64,000 bases of DNA from Virgibacillus halotolerans (GCF_016908515.1 NZ_JAFBEA010000003.1:248001-312000), one strand, 5' to 3'; shown: positions 51,926 to 60,535, counted from the stretch's first letter. Program-made: numbers and translations. Notes: generated from the sequence alone by a model not told the origin.

Positions 51926-53041
51926 TCATTCGGAAGGGGTTTCTTCATTATCATTTACCTGTTTGTTTCTCTTCAGCTGTTGGATAATAGGTTCTAAATA
52001 TCGTTTATTGTGTAATACATTCGGATCTGTTGGTCGATATTTTTCAGCAATCTGATTATGGTGATATGCGGCAACATAATCCCCTAAACGATCAAAGCAA
52101 ACACATAGCTGAATGTGGGGGAGCCATGTGTGATATGCGGTATTGACAAAGCCCATTTGGGATTGGTTTGGTTGTGTAGCAAGTTCATACCAGAACACTG
52201 CGGTATGGATTTCGCCTTTCTGCAAAAAATGATAGCCCAACTTGCAACAAAGTTCAGGGCGTGGACGGTCGTATCTGAAAGACCTGAGTATAGATTCCAA
52301 TTCTTTTTCCGGCTGATCCAATTCCGAATAACAACTTGCAAGCTTTCCACAGGCTGCTATATTGTCTTCTATCCAACCTTGTTCCGTTGCAAGAAACTTT
52401 TCGTAAAAAAAGACGGCACGTTCATACATATGATGATCCGTTAATTCGTTAGCAAAATAAAATAAATCCCGTGGGGAAAAAGACTCTTCTTGGGCAAGTC
52501 GTTTTTCATAAATCCGTAAATTTCGATCGGAATCATGGTGTAAACTATGATGTGTCACTGCAATATCACTGTCAATTATCTGACCATTAACCGCTACATA
52601 TTCGTGTACAGCCCCAATCCAACGAAATTGTCTCTCTCTCTTTAAAAGCCGGTGTCGTTTAACGCTAAATGTCACATTTTCATTTTCGTCAAATGAAAGA
52701 TGATAATCCATCAACACAGCGTCGAAAGAAGGGTTAGATTCCTTTTTGAGTTGGATGAGTTTGTCTTGATCCTTTTCCAGTAAAATGTCATCGGCATCTA
52801 GCCAAAGAATGTAATCTTTTGTGGCCTGTTTAAAAGAAAAATTACGAGCTGCGGAAAAATCATCTATCCATTCAAAATCGAAAATTCGGTCCGTGTACTG
52901 TGCGGCAATTTCTTTTGTTTTATCGATTGATCCAGTATCAATGATGTTGATTTCATCAACTATGTTCTTAACTGAAGATAAGCAGCGCTCCAGTACATCC
53001 TCTTCATTCTTTACAATCATACATAAACTAATCGTAATCAA
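51926..53041 (-). CDS. GT2 glycosyltransferase with TPR domain
   Basis: A 371-residue protein. Residues ~1-120 are a GT2 domain (SLCMIVKNEEDVLERCLSSV, EINIIDTGSIDKTKEIA, DxD in LWLDADDIL). From ~190 tetratricopeptide-like helical pairs follow (DHHMYERAVFFYEKFLA, YSELDQPEKELESILRSF, YHFLQKGEIHTAVFWYELA). This combination is known for glycosyltransferases encoded near exosporium collagen-like genes in the B. cereus group. TTG start. A BclA-like domain fragment is encoded just upstream on the same strand, probably its target family. Confidence 0.85.
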   Translation of the reverse strand: MITISLCMIVKNEEDVLERCLSSVKNIVDEINIIDTGSIDKTKEIAAQYTDRIFDFEWIDDFSAARNFSFKQATKDYILWLDADDILLEKDQDKLIQLKKESNPSFDAVLMDYHLSFDENENVTFSVKRHRLLKRERQFRWIGAVHEYVAVNGQIIDSDIAVTHHSLHHDSDRNLRIYEKRLAQEESFSPRDLFYFANELTDHHMYERAVFFYEKFLATEQGWIEDNIAACGKLASCYSELDQPEKELESILRSFRYDRPRPELCCKLGYHFLQKGEIHTAVFWYELATQPNQSQMGFVNTAYHTWLPHIQLCVCFDRLGDYVAAYHHNQIAEKYRPTDPNVLHNKRYLEPIIQQLKRNKQVNDNEETPSE

Positions 53042-53151
53042 TAGCGGTCCTCGCTCTCTGTATGGATTTTATAGATAAGTAGTATTACCATATCAAGTTA
53101 TTCAAAAATAATTGTTTGGTGCGCAAAAAGCCAATAGCAACATAGAGACAA

Positions 53152-53189
53152 AAAAAGGATGATCAGTTAATTTTAACTGATCATCCTTT
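53152..53189 (-). terminator. Terminator after the BclA-like fragment
   Basis: Arms AAAGGATGATCAGTTAA/TTAACTGATCATCCTTT and a run of Ts on the minus strand. Confidence 0.85.
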
Positions 53190-53200
53190 GTACGCTCGAT

Positions 53201-53536
53201 TTAATCTAAGCGAATAACAGATAAGGTTGCGCCGGAAGAGCCTCCTCCCAGTAAAACAACAGCGCCCACCAGTCCGAATAACTGAAGTGAAATGGTATCA
53301 CCTGCAGTCAATGGGGTAATGACATCATTATTATAACTTGAAACAGTTACAGCTGGAGATAAAATGGAGCCAGGAATTGGCGTACCATTTCGTATCACTC
53401 TGGAACCGGCAAGTAGTCCAACTGTCGTATTTATTTGATAGGTGATGTAGTAGCGTCCAGTTTCTGGAACAGTAAATATAGTGTCCGCACCATTGACTGT
53501 AAAGGCATCCAAACTTTGGTTATCCGGAAGAGGCAC
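53201..53536 (-). pseudogene. BclA-type C-terminal (C1q/TNF-like) domain, probably 5'-truncated
   Basis: 111 residues of the trimerising C-terminal domain of exosporium collagen-like glycoproteins: VPLPDNQSLDAFTVNGADTI, then FTVPETGRYYITYQINTTVG and LTAGDTISLQLFGLVGAVVL, ending TLSVIRL. No GXY collagen repeat is present. The only start is a GTG without a binding site. The same frame stays open and homologous-looking for 25 more codons upstream (AVILGRTS) until a stop at ~53611, running through the terminator of the neighbouring lipoprotein gene. It may be the left-over end of a bclA gene, or a short working protein. Confidence 0.65.
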
Positions 53537-53562
53537 ACTAGTACGACCAAGTATAACTGCAG

Positions 53563-53598
53563 AAAAAAACAGACCTGCTATTATAGCCTGTCTGTTCT
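53563..53598 (-). terminator. Terminator of the YusW-like gene
   Basis: On the minus strand, AACAGACAGGC and GCAGGTCTGTT arms with ATAATA loop followed by seven Ts. Confidence 0.8.
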
Positions 53599-53612
53599 TC
53601 GAAAAAGTTTAT

Positions 53613-54170
53613 TTAATTCTTATCTTCAAATTCAACTTTTGTTCCATCTTTAAATGTTATTTCTACTTCGAATTTCACATAATCTGAGTCTAGATCAAAT
53701 GCATCCAATGTTTGTTGAATCGCATCTGCTTTTTCAGTATTTTGATCAATGGTCAGCTTTTTAACGTTCGGATAAATTTTGTCAAATGCTTCTTGTCCGT
53801 TTACGTCATCTCCATTTAGTTCATCTTCTAAATCTGCTTCAACTTTACCATTATCTTGTTCGATTTCTGCTTCATATTCTTTGTTTTTACCGTAATCAAC
53901 CTCTAGTTCAAAGTCGGTGTAATCAAGTTCATCCATTTTTTGCTTCATATCGTCATTATCATTGTTGTCTGCCGCATTATCGGTGGCAGTATCCCCGTTA
54001 TCGGCTTGGTTGTCATCGGCATTTTCATCCGCATCATTATCTTGATCTTCATTGTTTTCCATGCCAGTATCTTGATCCCCGCTAGTATCATCATTATTAT
54101 TCGTATCGCCGCATGCGACTAGTGTTATAGCAACGATAAACATACTAGCAAGCAATAATATTCGTTTCAT
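53613..54170 (-). CDS. YusW-like lipoprotein
   Basis: A 185-residue lipoprotein. Signal peptide with lipobox LVACG (Cys at ~20). Residues ~22-75 are extremely acidic, rich in Asp and Asn repeats (NEDQDNDADENADDN). The rest is a YusW-type domain (YTDFELEVDYGKNKEYEAEI, KVEADLEDELNGDDV). The acidic spacer resembles adaptation to salt. Function unknown. ATG follows GGAGGTTATCAA. Confidence 0.8.
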   Translation of the reverse strand: MKRILLLASMFIVAITLVACGDTNNNDDTSGDQDTGMENNEDQDNDADENADDNQADNGDTATDNAADNNDNDDMKQKMDELDYTDFELEVDYGKNKEYEAEIEQDNGKVEADLEDELNGDDVNGQEAFDKIYPNVKKLTIDQNTEKADAIQQTLDAFDLDSDYVKFEVEITFKDGTKVEFEDKN

Positions 54171-54231
54171 TTGATAACCTCCATCTTATTTAGATAGTAA
54201 TACTTTTCCCTAATGGCTCAAAAATAAACGT

Positions 54232-54272
54232 AAAAGGCTTATCACCGTACAATGCGTGATAAGCCTTTTGGT
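54232..54272 (-). terminator. Terminator of lipA
   Basis: Perfect arms AAAAGGCTTATCAC/GTGATAAGCCTTTT. Confidence 0.8.
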
Positions 54273-54288
54273 AATTAAAATATATCCC

Positions 54289-55233
54289 TTAAAAGTTAAA
54301 ATCAACTTCCTTATCTTCTTGAGTTTCATAACCCTTCATATAATTAATCCTGCGTTGTGCAGATGTTTTGCTTACTTGTTCATCTGCATGGTAGGAAGAT
54401 CTTACGAGTGGCCCAGATTCACAATGACGGAATCCTTTTGATAGGGCGATTTCCTTTAATTCAGCAAACTCATCCGGATGATAGTATTTCACGACATCAA
54501 GATGTTTCTTTGTTGGCTGTAAGTATTGACCAAGTGTTAGGATATCAACGTCATGTGCCAACAGGTCATCCATTGCTTCAATAACTTCCTCTTTTGTTTC
54601 ACCCAAACCAAGCATCATGCTTGATTTCGTTGGGGTATTTGGTGCGACTTCCTTCACGCGCTGCAGCAATTGCAGAGATCTATCGTATTTCGCTATGGCG
54701 CGAACCTTTTTCGTTAGTCTTCTTACTGTTTCAATATTATGGTTAAAGATATCGGGTTGACTATCCATTAATGTATGCAGACTTTCGTAGTCACCTTTCA
54801 TATCAGAAGGCAAAATCTCAATCGTACATCCAGGGTTTTCCTCACGGATTGTATTCACTGTTTTGGCAAATACTGCTGCACCACCGTCAGCTAGATCATC
54901 ACGTGCTACAGCGGTGACAACGACATGCTTTAATCCCATAACTTTAACGGATTCTGCAACACGCATAGGCTCGCCCCAGTCAAGTTCGTTTGGAAGACCA
55001 GTTTTTACGGCGCAGAAGCGGCATCCGCGTGTGCATGTATCACCCAAAATCATAAAGGTAGCGGTTTTACGTTCACTCCAACATTCGTGAATATTAGGGC
55101 AACGAGCTTCCTCGCAAACAGTATTTAAGTTTTTCTCTCGCATCAACTTTTTAAGTCCTGTGTACGATTTGTTAGTATTTAGTTTAATTTTTAACCATTC
55201 TGGTTTACGAATGTGTTCTTGTTGCTTCGCCAT
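54289..55233 (-). CDS. lipA: Lipoyl synthase
   Basis: A 314-residue radical-SAM enzyme that inserts two sulfurs into the octanoyl chain on carrier proteins. The auxiliary cluster cysteines are C40, C45 and C51 in [14 protein letters not shown]. The radical-SAM cysteines are C67, C71 and C74 in [12 protein letters not shown]. The C-terminal conserved Arg-Ser-Ser-Tyr is present in [12 protein letters not shown]. The ATG, with AAAGGAGCG upstream, lies within the end of lipM (29-base overlap), so the genes are coupled. Confidence 0.95.
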   Translation of the reverse strand: MAKQQEHIRKPEWLKIKLNTNKSYTGLKKLMREKNLNTVCEEARCPNIHECWSERKTATFMILGDTCTRGCRFCAVKTGLPNELDWGEPMRVAESVKVMGLKHVVVTAVARDDLADGGAAVFAKTVNTIREENPGCTIEILPSDMKGDYESLHTLMDSQPDIFNHNIETVRRLTKKVRAIAKYDRSLQLLQRVKEVAPNTPTKSSMMLGLGETKEEVIEAMDDLLAHDVDILTLGQYLQPTKKHLDVVKYYHPDEFAELKEIALSKGFRHCESGPLVRSSYHADEQVSKTSAQRRINYMKGYETQEDKEVDFNF

Positions 55234-56071
55234 GACTGATACGCTCCTTTTTGATATTGTGCTTATTCCATGATTCAGCCCCGTACTTGGATCGTGCTAA
55301 TTGATGAACCTCTTCCCACTGGCTTTCAGACAGGTGAAAAGGCTGCAGCTTAATGTCTAGGCCTGTTTGAAATCCATTGAAGAAAGCTTCTTTTAACATG
55401 TTATACGAATGGGTTTTATTGGTAATTTGATTAATGGTTATCGCTTTGTCCGCAAAGGATTTACGTTTTCTTTGTCGCACATCTTCAGAAGGATAGTGAA
55501 ATAAATCAAATAGCATCTGTGTATCAATGCTCATTGGAATGGAACCGTGTTGAAGCAGTACGCCAGTCTTTCTTGTTTGTGCATTGCCTGATATTTTCTT
55601 ACCATCAATAACCATTTCGTAATATGCTGGTTTTTCAAAGCATACGGGCGTTCTGTCTTTTCTTGCACTTTCTTTCGGTATCGCGTAATCCACTGAAATA
55701 CCAAGATTTTTATAGCCTTCCACAACACCTTTTGAAAGTACATAATAGGCTTCACCAACTGTCTTTGGAATAGATGGATGCTGCTCGGAAATAACAAGAC
55801 TATATGTAAGTTCGTCATCATGAAGCACTGCACTGCCACCGGTTAATCTGCGAACAAATTGACCGTTATACTTCTGTAGCGCGTCAAAATCAATTGTCTG
55901 ATCTACATCCTGAAAATGCCCCACAGATAGACTGGGTGCTGACCAGCCGTAAAACCGTAATGTTGGTGGAATACTTCCCTGTCTAAGCCAATTTAATAAA
56001 GATTCATCTAACGCCATATTAATCGTAGCATCATTAAATCCACTATCTAAGAAAAACCATTCTTCTTGCAA
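55205..56071 (-). CDS. lipM: Octanoyl-[GcvH/carrier] transferase LipM
   Basis: A 288-residue lipoate-ligase-fold protein. [37 protein letters not shown], and the catalytic Cys144 in [14 protein letters not shown] match Bacillus LipM (Cys150 there). [17 protein letters not shown] supplies the conserved Lys region. LipM takes octanoate from acyl carrier protein, the step before LipA. The TTG start ([11 protein letters not shown]) is chosen because AAAGAGGTGAT lies just before it; an ATG six codons earlier has no site. A TPP riboswitch with terminator lies directly upstream. Confidence 0.88.
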   Translation of the reverse strand: MQEEWFFLDSGFNDATINMALDESLLNWLRQGSIPPTLRFYGWSAPSLSVGHFQDVDQTIDFDALQKYNGQFVRRLTGGSAVLHDDELTYSLVISEQHPSIPKTVGEAYYVLSKGVVEGYKNLGISVDYAIPKESARKDRTPVCFEKPAYYEMVIDGKKISGNAQTRKTGVLLQHGSIPMSIDTQMLFDLFHYPSEDVRQRKRKSFADKAITINQITNKTHSYNMLKEAFFNGFQTGLDIKLQPFHLSESQWEEVHQLARSKYGAESWNKHNIKKERISHGEATRTHS

Positions 56072-56111
56072 AAAGATCACCTCTTTCATTAGAATTTTTT
56101 AAAAAAGTAAA

Positions 56112-56145
56112 TAAAAAGAGACCGCACCCCTGGGAGGCGCAGTCT
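56112..56145 (-). terminator. Riboswitch-controlled terminator before lipM
   Basis: On the minus strand AGACTGCGCC...GGGTGCGGTCT hairpin followed by TTTTTATTT, about 40 bases before the lipM start. Confidence 0.8.
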
Positions 56146-56190
56146 GATGTATGTTTGAGTTGATAATAACAACGATAATACGGATCGACT

Positions 56191-56282
56191 GCACTTCCCC
56201 ACGCTAGTATTATCTATCTTCGGGTGCCAAGGGTTTAAACACGTATGTTATTCTCAGCCAATTTATCGGCTCCCCTAGTGCT
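56191..56282 (-). promoter_or_regulatory. TPP riboswitch aptamer upstream of lipM-lipA
   Basis: Minus strand: GCACTAGGGGAGCC, GGCTGAGA, ACCCTTGGCACCCGAAG, then GATAATACTAGCG, TGGGGAAGTGC. The P1 ends, the CTGAGA turn and the GATAAT-CTAGCG pyrophosphate-binding side are all present. The layout aptamer, terminator, TTG start of lipM fits transcription control by thiamine pyrophosphate. This target gene is not usual for THI elements. Confidence 0.92.
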
Positions 56283-56309
56283 AAAATAATATTTGGTTTT
56301 TCTATATTT

Positions 56310-56338
56310 ATCGTATCGATAATCATAAATAATGTAAA
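56310..56338 (-). promoter_or_regulatory. Candidate promoter of the lipM riboswitch transcript
   Basis: Minus strand TTTACA, 17-nt spacer, TACGAT, ending about 28 bases before the aptamer. The -10 is only a 4 of 6 match. Confidence 0.4.
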
Positions 56339-56543
56339 GGGAAAAGATTCCGATTAAGGGAATAATTAAAATCCATGAACTGAAAAAACTGGGTTTTAAG
56401 GCATAAACTAAGAACTTTTTGCATGAAATATAAAATGAAAACACCTATTTCAAGGTGTTTTTCTAGTTCCATACGCATAATTGTAAAAAAAAGGATTATT
56501 ATATAAAACCCTTTCATATACATATTAGCAGGAGGTGAGAATT

Positions 56544-56627
56544 ATGAATAAGATTTATTTCGGTTTCTTTACATTCTTGTTCTTCATCGTTGCATTTCTC
56601 TCTCTTGCTGTCGCCCTAGTTAAATAG
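56544..56627 (+). CDS. 27-residue single-helix membrane peptide
   Basis: ATG to TAG, 27 codons. Sequence core is GFFTFLFFIVAFLSLAVALV, flanked by MNKIYF and a terminal K. GGAGGTGAGAATT precedes the ATG at ideal spacing, and a strong terminator begins 15 bases after the stop. It is one transmembrane helix with one or two charges, so a membrane peptide. No known family was recognised. Encoded opposite to ykoC and lipM, in the gap between the two operons. Confidence 0.7.
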   Translation: MNKIYFGFFTFLFFIVAFLSLAVALVK

Positions 56628-56641
56628 CAACAAACGCCTTT

Positions 56642-56674
56642 ACACTTAGTGTAGCCGCACTGAGTGTTTTTTTT
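56642..56674 (+). terminator. Terminator of the small peptide gene
   Basis: Stem ACACTTAGTG/CACTGAGTGT followed by eight Ts. Confidence 0.85.
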
Positions 56675-56718
56675 GCTTACATCAATATCATATACAAATA
56701 GGACGGTAAAAATGAATA

Positions 56719-56814
56719 CTATTTTTTATCTTTCTTTCGCATCCAGGATTCATTATTTCGCTTAGGACGATCAAACCAAGCCTTTTTAAATGCTGTATAA
56801 CGCTTTTGGAACAC
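56719..56814 (-). CDS. Possible 31-residue basic peptide after ykoC
   Basis: GTG to TAG frame starting directly after the ykoC stop. The product is very basic and aromatic (FKKAWFDRPKRNNESW). There is no binding site, so translation would need coupling to ykoC. It may be a gene remnant. Low confidence. Confidence 0.25.
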   Translation of the reverse strand: MFQKRYTAFKKAWFDRPKRNNESWMRKKDKK

Positions 56815-56816
56815 TG

Positions 56817-57575
56817 TTAAATATAGCCAAGTTTGAGAGATGTTAGTACTGCGAGTGAAAATAATAGCAGCATCATGAATGGAAACAACCAGTCCCTTTT
56901 GACGATAGAAAAGTGGCGATAGAAGGTCCGATTTTTATCCCCTGTAAAACCTTTTGATTCCATGGCGATTGCTGTTCTTTCTGCCTTTCGAATCGCACTC
57001 GCTAATAATGGAATGGCAAAGCGTTTATATTGATGCCATTTATCCTTTATTGTGTGCGCTGTATTGATGCCGCGTATACGATGAGCTTGATGAATGATGA
57101 CTAACTCGTCTTTCATCATCGGCAAAAAACGATAGCCAGCTAGCACCCCGTATGCGATCTTTGGGGGTAATTTTAGTTGCTGGATTAAACTTAAAATAAA
57201 ATCGACGACATTTGTCGTGAAAATAAACAATAATGATAATGCAGCGACACTTAATATTCTTAACGAAAGTGCAAGCGCAGTAAGAAAAGACGCTCTTGGG
57301 AATGTCATACCAAGTAATGTAATCACATCGTTTGGATTGTTAGATGGCGTGGAAAAGGCAATTGTCGTCCATAACATTCCAAATGACAGGATGGAAAATG
57401 GAATAAAATAAAGGATGTATTTTTTCCATTCTACGTTCCCAAAAATAAAGGTAATCGCAATGGTTCCAATCAGAAATATAAATGGTGTAATCGGATCAAA
57501 GATAAATGCTAATAACACAACAATTAATGCAATTGTTATTGCTTTTATACTCGGATTAAGACGGTGTAGAAACAT
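56817..57575 (-). CDS. ykoC: ECF transporter T component (CbiQ/YkoC type)
   Basis: A 252-residue membrane protein with about five helices. The conserved cytoplasmic EcfT motifs are seen: GYRFLPMMKDELVIIHQAHR and AIRKAERTAIAMESKGF, containing the two Ala-Arg-Gly-like coupling helices. It joins the YkoD ATPase to YkoE for thiamine-precursor uptake. The ATG giving MFLHRLNPS is chosen, following AAGGAAG. It overlaps the end of ykoD. Confidence 0.88.
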   Translation of the reverse strand: MFLHRLNPSIKAITIALIVVLLAFIFDPITPFIFLIGTIAITFIFGNVEWKKYILYFIPFSILSFGMLWTTIAFSTPSNNPNDVITLLGMTFPRASFLTALALSLRILSVAALSLLFIFTTNVVDFILSLIQQLKLPPKIAYGVLAGYRFLPMMKDELVIIHQAHRIRGINTAHTIKDKWHQYKRFAIPLLASAIRKAERTAIAMESKGFTGDKNRTFYRHFSIVKRDWLFPFMMLLLFSLAVLTSLKLGYI

Positions 57576-59229
57576 AATTTGCTTCCTTTTCATATATTTT
57601 TTCAAGCTGTATGGAGATAGGGAGATCGATCTGCCATTGTGTTAGTTGTTCGGCGGATACTTGCCATAGATCAGCTGGTGAACAATCTGAAACGACTTTA
57701 CCTTCATTGATGACAATCACTCTCGATGCATATTGGTTAACAAGTTCCATATCATGTGTAACCATCACAATGGATGTACCATGATAGAAGCGCGTCTGCA
57801 GCAGCTCCATCAACTGCACATTGGAATGAGCATCCTGTCCAAACGTTGGCTCATCGAGTAGCAGCATATGCTGATTATTAATGATCATCGTAGCAACACT
57901 GAGACGACGTTTTTGCCCTTGGCTAAGCGAATACGGATGCTGCTGTTTACTGCTTGATAGTCCACAAGTATTTAAAATGGATGCTACCTTTTTATGAATA
58001 TCATGCTCATCCATGCCTTTTATCCTTAAGCTAAAAGCGGCCTCATCAAACACTGTATTTGTAACAAATTGATGCTCAGGATTTTGAAACACATAACCAA
58101 TCTCATCACGTAAATAGGATTCTTTCCAAGTCTTCATTGGCTTGTCTTTCATGTGAATCGTGCCCGCAGTTGGCTTTTGAATGCCCGCCAAAATACGAGA
58201 GAGTGATGTTTTTCCACTTCCATTGGCACCGACAATAGCAATAAACTCTCCCTCGTAAAATTTTAAGGATATGTTTTGAATGATCTCTTTTTTATTTGCT
58301 TTCCAGGAAATATTTGTTGCTTCCAGAAATAGCTTTTCCTTTTTCGTGCCTAATTGCTTCTCATTTTGTTGCCAATTGGTTCCTTCCCACAAATTGGCCT
58401 GTTTGGAGAACTCATCTATCGTTAATGGAATATTTGCAGTGGTTCCATCAACATGATTCAGTAGAAATTGTGTCACCTTAGGTAGCCAAATTCCTTGAGT
58501 TTCAAGTTCAGAAAACTTATCCCTAATGGCATGACGCATCAGACCATCGTAGAAAATCTCTCCATCATGATTCAATAGCAGGCACCTCTCAGCTAATGCT
58601 GTCCAGCCATCCAGCTGGTGTTCAATGATAATAAGAGAACAGTTAGTTTTCTCCTGTAATTGGTGAATTGTCTGAATTAAATCCTTAGCAGCAATTGGAT
58701 CCAAGTTAGCTGTAGGCTCATCTAAAATAAGTAATGAAGGCTCTAATGCCAAAATGCATGCAAGTGCCAGTTTTTGCTTTTGGCCTCCGGAAAGAGAAGT
58801 AACTGCCGCCTTTTTCAAAGAAAGCATACCAACAAGTTCTAATGCATAATCGATTTTATCTCCCATTATTGCTTGAGGGATGCACCTATTTTCCAATCCG
58901 AAGGCGACTTCATCCTCTATAGTAAGCATACAAAATTGTGTTTCTGGATCTTGGAAGACGACACCAACCTGCTGACTAAGCTCACCAGGAAGAAATTCGG
59001 TTGTCCTTTTTCCGTTGATAAGAATATTGCCATCCATTTCTCCATCCAATTCACGTGGATAAAGTCCATTTAGGCAAAATGTAAGTGTGCTTTTTCCGCA
59101 GCCACTTGGCCCCAGTAACAGGAGGCTTTCACCATGATTTAATTCAAAACTCAGATTTGACAATGTATCTTTTTTGAATTGATTATCAAATCGTAAACGA
59201 AGCTGGTCTACTTGTATAAAGGCTTTCAT
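57556..59229 (-). CDS. ykoD: ECF transporter duplicated ATPase (YkoD)
   Basis: A 557-residue fusion of two ABC ATPase domains. Domain 1: Walker A GPSGCGKST at ~40-48, signature SLSGGQKQKLALA, Walker B LLILDEPTANLD. Domain 2: Walker A GANGSGKTS, signature SLSQGQKRRLSVA, Walker B LLLDEPTFGQD. A linker of ~70 residues lies between. It powers uptake of hydroxymethylpyrimidine or thiamine with YkoC and YkoE. The start overlaps the ykoE stop (ATGA). Confidence 0.92.
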   Translation of the reverse strand: MKAFIQVDQLRLRFDNQFKKDTLSNLSFELNHGESLLLLGPSGCGKSTLTFCLNGLYPRELDGEMDGNILINGKRTTEFLPGELSQQVGVVFQDPETQFCMLTIEDEVAFGLENRCIPQAIMGDKIDYALELVGMLSLKKAAVTSLSGGQKQKLALACILALEPSLLILDEPTANLDPIAAKDLIQTIHQLQEKTNCSLIIIEHQLDGWTALAERCLLLNHDGEIFYDGLMRHAIRDKFSELETQGIWLPKVTQFLLNHVDGTTANIPLTIDEFSKQANLWEGTNWQQNEKQLGTKKEKLFLEATNISWKANKKEIIQNISLKFYEGEFIAIVGANGSGKTSLSRILAGIQKPTAGTIHMKDKPMKTWKESYLRDEIGYVFQNPEHQFVTNTVFDEAAFSLRIKGMDEHDIHKKVASILNTCGLSSSKQQHPYSLSQGQKRRLSVATMIINNQHMLLLDEPTFGQDAHSNVQLMELLQTRFYHGTSIVMVTHDMELVNQYASRVIVINEGKVVSDCSPADLWQVSAEQLTQWQIDLPISIQLEKIYEKEANYVSTPS

Positions 59230-59804
59230 GCTGCATTCCTCTTTTGATGCGCTTTACCTAAAGCGAAACTAGAAAGAACACCGGTTTGTGCTAAGCCATC
59301 GCTTAATGCTTTACCGAGTAAACCAGCGATAAGCGCACCGCTTACCATCCGTGTAATGAACATGGCAATGACATAATTGGTAGATAAAACGGCATAGCCA
59401 CTCATGAAATAACCATAGGTAAAACTGGTGATAGCAGAACCAACACCTGCGGCCATCAACACCCAAGTAGCATAATTTTTCCATTTCGTTGCAGCGAACG
59501 CAGCCTCTGCACCAATTCCCTGAATCATTCCTGCAATAAGCAACATTGGTCCAGTTGCATTTCCAATCATTACTTCCACCATGGCAGCAATCGTTTCAGA
59601 TAGAAAGGCGGCGCCAGGCTTGCGAATAATATAGGCTGCAATAATGGAGACGATGAACCATATGCCGAATATCAAGTCATAGCCGATGGGACCGAAAAGA
59701 CCCACGAGCAATTTACCAGCAGGGAGAAAGGCTAAATAAACAACCGCAAACACAACAGAAAGTGCTGCCATAACAACGATTTCTTTAAAACGCCAGTTAC
59801 GCAT
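59226..59804 (-). CDS. ykoE: ECF transporter substrate-binding component YkoE
   Basis: A 192-residue membrane protein with five to six helices. WRFKEIVVMAALSVVFAVVY opens it; GPIGYDLIFGIWFIVSIIAA, GNATGPMLLIAGMIQGIGAE and FTYGYFMSGYAV follow. These match YkoE. The ATG is preceded by AAAGGAGG within the ykoF end, so the pair is coupled. It is the S-component for a thiamine precursor. Confidence 0.92.
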   Translation of the reverse strand: MRNWRFKEIVVMAALSVVFAVVYLAFLPAGKLLVGLFGPIGYDLIFGIWFIVSIIAAYIIRKPGAAFLSETIAAMVEVMIGNATGPMLLIAGMIQGIGAEAAFAATKWKNYATWVLMAAGVGSAITSFTYGYFMSGYAVLSTNYVIAMFITRMVSGALIAGLLGKALSDGLAQTGVLSSFALGKAHQKRNAA

Positions 59805-60405
59805 GATCTGGTCCTCCTTTATGTGACGGGCTATTTGCAGAGATGGAAACCGTCATTACGGTGTGACTGGAGCCACGTTCAACTGTAGCTTGAAAAACTT
59901 GTTCTAAACCATTAAAAATAGCGATTGCCTCACCGTGCAGACGGGTCGAATAATGGGCAGGGGAGACATCTACATATTGTTTCATTGCATCGATTTGCTC
60001 ATAGATTGTGTCCATATAATTCCCGCCACCTAATGGATATAAAGAAAACTTTGCGGCTACGGCTTGTTGTAAAGTATTTACTGATTTGGCGTTCAGTGCT
60101 TCATCATCCGCCGCCATAAGTACATCGCCAGCAGAATCACCTGGACATCCTAAGGAATAGGTTGCTTGAAAAGCTACATGTTCTCCAGTTGTTGCTGCAT
60201 GCATAAAAATCGCTTTTGTTACATCAAATACATGAACTAATTTCCCGCGTATCGTTGTGGTCACATCATCCGTTTTCATATAGACCTTGGAAGTGTCAAC
60301 CTCGCTTAAAGCGGCTGTAATGATGTCTATAAACTGATCAGACATTGGATGAATGGAAAAACTCACCCCCGCAATGTTACTGCTTCCACAAACCTGATTT
60401 ACCAT
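59797..60405 (-). CDS. ykoF: Thiamine/HMP-binding protein YkoF
   Basis: A 202-residue soluble protein made of two ferredoxin-like repeats. GVSFSIHPMSDQFIDIITAA opens the first and FSLYPLGGGNYMDTIYEQID the second. YkoF of B. subtilis binds thiamine; it is thought to feed the YkoEDC carrier. The ATG with AGAGGAGAGATTTTT upstream is used. It is first in the ykoFEDC operon under a TPP riboswitch. Confidence 0.93.
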   Translation of the reverse strand: MVNQVCGSSNIAGVSFSIHPMSDQFIDIITAALSEVDTSKVYMKTDDVTTTIRGKLVHVFDVTKAIFMHAATTGEHVAFQATYSLGCPGDSAGDVLMAADDEALNAKSVNTLQQAVAAKFSLYPLGGGNYMDTIYEQIDAMKQYVDVSPAHYSTRLHGEAIAIFNGLEQVFQATVERGSSHTVMTVSISANSPSHKGGPDHA

Positions 60406-60458
60406 AAAAATCTCTCCTCTTGTTCGGTTGGTGCAAGGCACGTTCCGTTTTTAAAAAT

Positions 60459-60490
60459 AAAAAAGACTGCATCCCGAGGGAATGCAGTCT
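60459..60490 (-). terminator. Riboswitch-controlled terminator before ykoF
   Basis: Minus strand AGACTGCATTCCC/GGGATGCAGTCT followed by TTTTTTATTTT. Confidence 0.88.
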
Positions 60491-60535
60491 AGTTGTATGT
60501 GTTGTCATCGTTACTTATTGATATACACGTCGACC

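Larger units (their letters stand above)
31650..53536. other. Putative spore-surface (crust/exosporium) glycan locus
   Basis: Grouping of neighbouring genes, inferred from content. CotY/CotZ-type protein is at one end. DUF2642, CotW-like and CotX proteins, a TPR glycosyltransferase and a BclA-type C-terminal domain are at the other. Between them lie seven glycosyltransferases or related proteins, nucleotide-sugar enzymes and a C5-epimerase. No Wzx, Wzy, capsule ABC exporter or phosphoglycosyltransferase was found. Gene orientation is mixed, so several transcripts are involved. Confidence 0.6.

Noticed and set aside
31650..53536. Reading the locus as an exported capsule cluster
   Set aside because: Export and polymerisation genes (Wzx, Wzy, Wza/Wzc-like, ABC-2 exporter, phosphoglycosyltransferase) were looked for and not seen, while crust proteins flank it. 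Such genes elsewhere in the genome cannot be excluded.
56235..56444. 69-codon minus-strand frame with a hydrophobic start
   Set aside because: It runs into the TPP aptamer, so the second half is RNA structure; no ribosome-binding site.
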